From JAZKSG01 sp036626215 (GTDB taxonomy: Archaea; Thermoplasmatota; E2; DHVEG-1), in contig JAZKSG010000033.1 in NCBI GenBank assembly GCA_036626215.1, positions 1 through 12,989 of the forward strand: DNA of 12,989 bases, read 5' to 3'. Both the position numbers and the translations under genes were made by a program. The notes under the pieces are model-generated. The model saw only the letters and a list, made by a program, of their open reading frames with translations. It made no database searches and was not told where the DNA came from. This document shows, in pieces, positions 10,950 through 12,989 of this stretch (positions are counted from its first letter, which is position 1; each line of letters begins with the position of its first letter).

Positions 10950-12570
10950 TATCCAATTTTTCCCGAGCGATATCTCGAAGATCCACCTTCCTGATTTTAC
11001 CGCTAGCAGTCATCGGAAATTCATCAGTAAAAATAACATATTTTGGAATCTTAAAACGAGAAATATTATCCCGACAAAAATCCTTAATCTCATCTTCATC
11101 AGCAGACTTATTTTGTTTTAATTGAATGAAAGCACAGACCTCTTCGCCATATTTCTCATCGGGTACGCCTACAACAGCTACATCCTTAATTTTATCATTG
11201 GTATAAAGAAACTCTTCAATCTCCCGAGGATAAACATTTTCGCCGCCACGAATTATCATATCGTCAGTACGACCAATAATTTTGAAATAACCATCTTCAT
11301 CCACAGTAGCGAGATCACTAGTATGAAGCCATCCATCCTCAATAGTTTCATCTGTCTTATCCGGCATCTTATAATAACCTTTCATAATGTTATAACCCTT
11401 AGCAATCAACTCACCAGGTTCACCTGGTGGAAGCTCTTCACCAGTAGAAGGCTCCACAATCTTCGCCTCAATATGAGGAAGCACCTGCCCTACTGTTTCT
11501 ACACGTTTCTCAACAGGATCATCTCTACGAGTCTGAGTTATAACCGGTGATGCCTCAGTTAAACCATAAGCTATAGTAATCTCTTCAAGATACATTTTAT
11601 CCATAGCCTTCTTCATGACTTCTATAGGACATGACGAACCCGCCATGATACCGGTACGAAGAGAAGAAAGATCATATTCATCAAAATCTGGATGTTGAAG
11701 TTCAGCTATAAACATAGTTGGTACACCTTGGAGTGCTGTACATTTTTCCTCCTCTACTGCTTGAAGAACCTTTTCAGGATCAAAAATTTCAATAGGTACC
11801 ATCGCTGAACCATGGACAACACAATTCAAAGTTGAAAGAACACAGCCGAAACAATGGAAAAACGGTACAGGGATACACATCCGATCTTCCTCGGCCATAC
11901 CCATAACTTCACCGACATCATGAGCATTATTCACAATATTTTTATGAGTAAGCATAACACCTTTTGGATAACCTGTGGTACCACTGGTATACTGCATATT
12001 GATAGTATCATCTGGATCAAGAGACTTCCGTCTCTCCTCTAGTTCTTCATCAGAAACTCTATCAGCGATTTCTTCTATATGGCTAAAGTTGTACATACCA
12101 GGATATTCTTTTTCACCCATGAAAACAACGTTTTTTAGATATGGAAAATTATCTGAGTTAAAACTACCTAATCTACTGTTTCTTAATTTTGGAAGTACTT
12201 TATTTACTTCATCAACATAGTTTACATCTTTGAAACCTTCAACTAAAAACAATGTTGTAGAATCAGATTGTTTCAACAAATATTTTAGCTCACTTGACTT
12301 ATAGTAAGTATTAACCGTTACCAATACAGCCCCAATTTTAGCTGATGCAAACTGTAAAAAAACCCATTCGGGAACATTGTAAGCCCATACCGCGATATGA
12401 TCTCCTTTCTCTATCCCAAGCGCCATGAGTCCTTTAGCGATTCTATCTACTCTTTCATTAAACTCCTTGTAATTCCACCTTAGGCTTCTATCTACATAGA
12501 CCAAAGCATCTTTTTCAGGAAATTTTTCTGCTGTTTCATCTAAAACATCGCCTATAGTTTTTGATATCAT
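10945..12570 (-). CDS. AMP-forming acyl-CoA synthetase (medium/long-chain type)
   Basis: A 541-aa ANL-superfamily adenylate-forming enzyme of full length. The ATP-binding loop Y-T-S-G-T-T-G-Y-P-K-G is at 194-204, Y-G-L-T-E at 335-339, the adenosine-binding W-L-H-T-S-D419 follows, the hinge G-R434-T-D-D precedes R-G-G-E-N-V-Y-P-R-E-I-E, and the catalytic lysine K525 lies in T-A-S-G-K-I-R-K. It joins a carboxylic acid to CoA through an acyl-AMP. The overall pattern resembles FadD-like fatty-acid ligases more than acetyl-CoA synthetase (which is about 100 residues longer), but chain length cannot be read from sequence. GGGGGAG stands about nine bases before the ATG. It is divergent from the amidohydrolase and precedes the ferredoxin. 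No beta-oxidation genes are visible here. Confidence 0.93.
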   Translation of the reverse strand: MISKTIGDVLDETAEKFPEKDALVYVDRSLRWNYKEFNERVDRIAKGLMALGIEKGDHIAVWAYNVPEWVFLQFASAKIGAVLVTVNTYYKSSELKYLLKQSDSTTLFLVEGFKDVNYVDEVNKVLPKLRNSRLGSFNSDNFPYLKNVVFMGEKEYPGMYNFSHIEEIADRVSDEELEERRKSLDPDDTINMQYTSGTTGYPKGVMLTHKNIVNNAHDVGEVMGMAEEDRMCIPVPFFHCFGCVLSTLNCVVHGSAMVPIEIFDPEKVLQAVEEEKCTALQGVPTMFIAELQHPDFDEYDLSSLRTGIMAGSSCPIEVMKKAMDKMYLEEITIAYGLTEASPVITQTRRDDPVEKRVETVGQVLPHIEAKIVEPSTGEELPPGEPGELIAKGYNIMKGYYKMPDKTDETIEDGWLHTSDLATVDEDGYFKIIGRTDDMIIRGGENVYPREIEEFLYTNDKIKDVAVVGVPDEKYGEEVCAFIQLKQNKSADEDEIKDFCRDNISRFKIPKYVIFTDEFPMTASGKIRKVDLRDIAREKLDK

Positions 12571-12727
12571 AACTTAAAGCTCCCCCAGTTTTATCTCATT
12601 ATTTCAAATCTTTCTTATCACAAAATATCTTATGATTCAACTACCTGAAGAAATCTCAGTTTATCTAATAAAGATTATGGAATATTCAGAATCTTTAAAC
12701 GTTTCAACAAATTAACATCCTTAAAAA
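12571..12727. other. Divergent intergenic region with two promoters
   Basis: This 157-bp spacer serves the acyl-CoA synthetase to the left and the amidohydrolase to the right. The purine-rich GGGGGAG on the minus strand is the ribosome site of the former. A short open frame (12632-12715, 27 codons, plus strand) has no ribosome site and is not supported as a gene. Confidence 0.4.
12692..12700 (+). promoter_or_regulatory. TATA-like box of the amidohydrolase gene
   Basis: TCTTTAAAC lies about 30 bp before the ATG at 12728, so transcription would begin within a few bases of the start codon. No Shine-Dalgarno sequence precedes the ATG, which agrees with a leaderless or near-leaderless mRNA. Confidence 0.4.
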
Positions 12728-12989
12728 ATGAGATATGTAGAAGGAAAAATACTAACTCCATCCGGCTTCAAAGAAGGATATATAGGCTATAAAGAAGAGG
12801 AAATAAAAGAAAAAGGAAAAGGAACCCCTCCTGAAAAACCAATTTGTAAAGGATTAATCGTTCCTACTTTTATTAACGCCCATACCCATATCGCTGATTC
12901 ATTTATAAGAAAAAAAGGAATTGATCTACCAAGAGATCTTGAAAAACTTGTTGCTCCACCAGATGGAATAAAACACAAGATGCTAAGAG
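12728..12989 (+). CDS. Amidohydrolase / cytosine deaminase-like protein (5' part, cut by window end)
   Basis: Only the first 87 codons are present; the frame stays open to the window edge. The protein begins with the small beta domain usual in this superfamily, then G-L-I-V-P-T-F-I-N-A-H-T-H-I (about residues 42-55), in which the H-T-H pair binds the catalytic metal. L-V-A-P-P-D-G-I-K-H follows near residue 74. This layout matches archaeal metal-dependent hydrolases of the cytosine deaminase/chlorohydrolase group (TIM-barrel fold); the substrate cannot be told from this part. It is divergent from the acyl-CoA synthetase and has a start-proximal TATA-like box without a ribosome site. Confidence 0.85.
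   Translation, partial: MRYVEGKILTPSGFKEGYIGYKEEEIKEKGKGTPPEKPICKGLIVPTFINAHTHIADSFIRKKGIDLPRDLEKLVAPPDGIKHKMLR

Noticed and set aside
11122..11550. 142-codon plus-strand frame inside the acyl-CoA synthetase gene
   Set aside because: It is antisense to a full-length, motif-complete enzyme and its Ile/Asn/Ser-rich translation shows no domain.
12632..12715. 27-codon plus-strand frame between the last two genes
   Set aside because: No ribosome site, overlaps the promoter region of the amidohydrolase, and has no recognisable sequence.
1..12989. CRISPR array, insertion sequence or transposase
   Set aside because: No evenly spaced direct repeats, terminal inverted repeats or transposase/integrase motifs were seen on either strand.

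Overview
The window looks like part of an AT-rich, strictly anaerobic euryarchaeal genome. I infer an archaeon from several features: A/T-rich TATA-like boxes about 25 bp ahead of expected transcript starts, U-tract ends instead of classical bacterial terminators, a short (311 aa) archaeal-type SufB, an archaeal 1-Cys/2-Cys-type peroxiredoxin with the C-terminal DWWFC motif, and an FTR-like disulfide reductase. Ribosome binding sites are strong (GGAGG) and GTG and TTG starts occur. The oxygen-defence genes use rubredoxin, rubrerythrin, desulfoferrodoxin and flavodiiron protein, with no catalase or SOD, which fits an anaerobe. The exact lineage cannot be fixed from sequence reading alone; a Thermoplasmata-type or methanogen-related euryarchaeon is plausible.

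Layout. 1-1215: a secreted, unrecognised protein on the minus strand (88-882) with an unusually long, GC-rich, foldable 5' leader (about 883-1031), then a very AT-rich divergent spacer. 1216-2031 (+): a P-loop ATPase of the BioD/CobQ-like type. It converges at a symmetric A7/T7 terminator with the end of a long minus-strand array. 10530 down to 2052 (minus): fourteen consecutive co-oriented genes, all redox or iron-sulfur related, in the order Fur/PerR-type regulator, flavin reductase, rubredoxin, flavodiiron protein FprA, peroxiredoxin, ferritin, rubrerythrin, desulfoferrodoxin, SufC, SufB, SagB-type oxidoreductase, nitroreductase, glutaredoxin-like protein, and FTR-rubredoxin fusion. 10646-10855 (minus): a two-cluster ferredoxin with one ligand cysteine missing. 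10945-12570 (minus): an AMP-forming acyl-CoA synthetase. 12728-12989 (+): the start of an amidohydrolase, cut by the window edge.

How it works together. The array reads as one oxidative-stress and iron-homeostasis island. The regulator has the PerR-type Asp sensor ligand and a perfect inverted repeat just below its own promoter. The flavin reductase plus rubredoxin correspond to the two halves of the fused NADH:rubredoxin oxidoreductase (Hrb) known from acetogens, and they would feed electrons to FprA (O2 or NO to water or N2O), rubrerythrin (peroxide) and desulfoferrodoxin (superoxide). Ferritin stores the iron released, SufBC rebuilds Fe-S clusters, and the peroxiredoxin, glutaredoxin and FTR-rubredoxin proteins handle peroxides and disulfides. 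The rubredoxin gene (52 codons, 9426-9584) is easily missed because it is so short.
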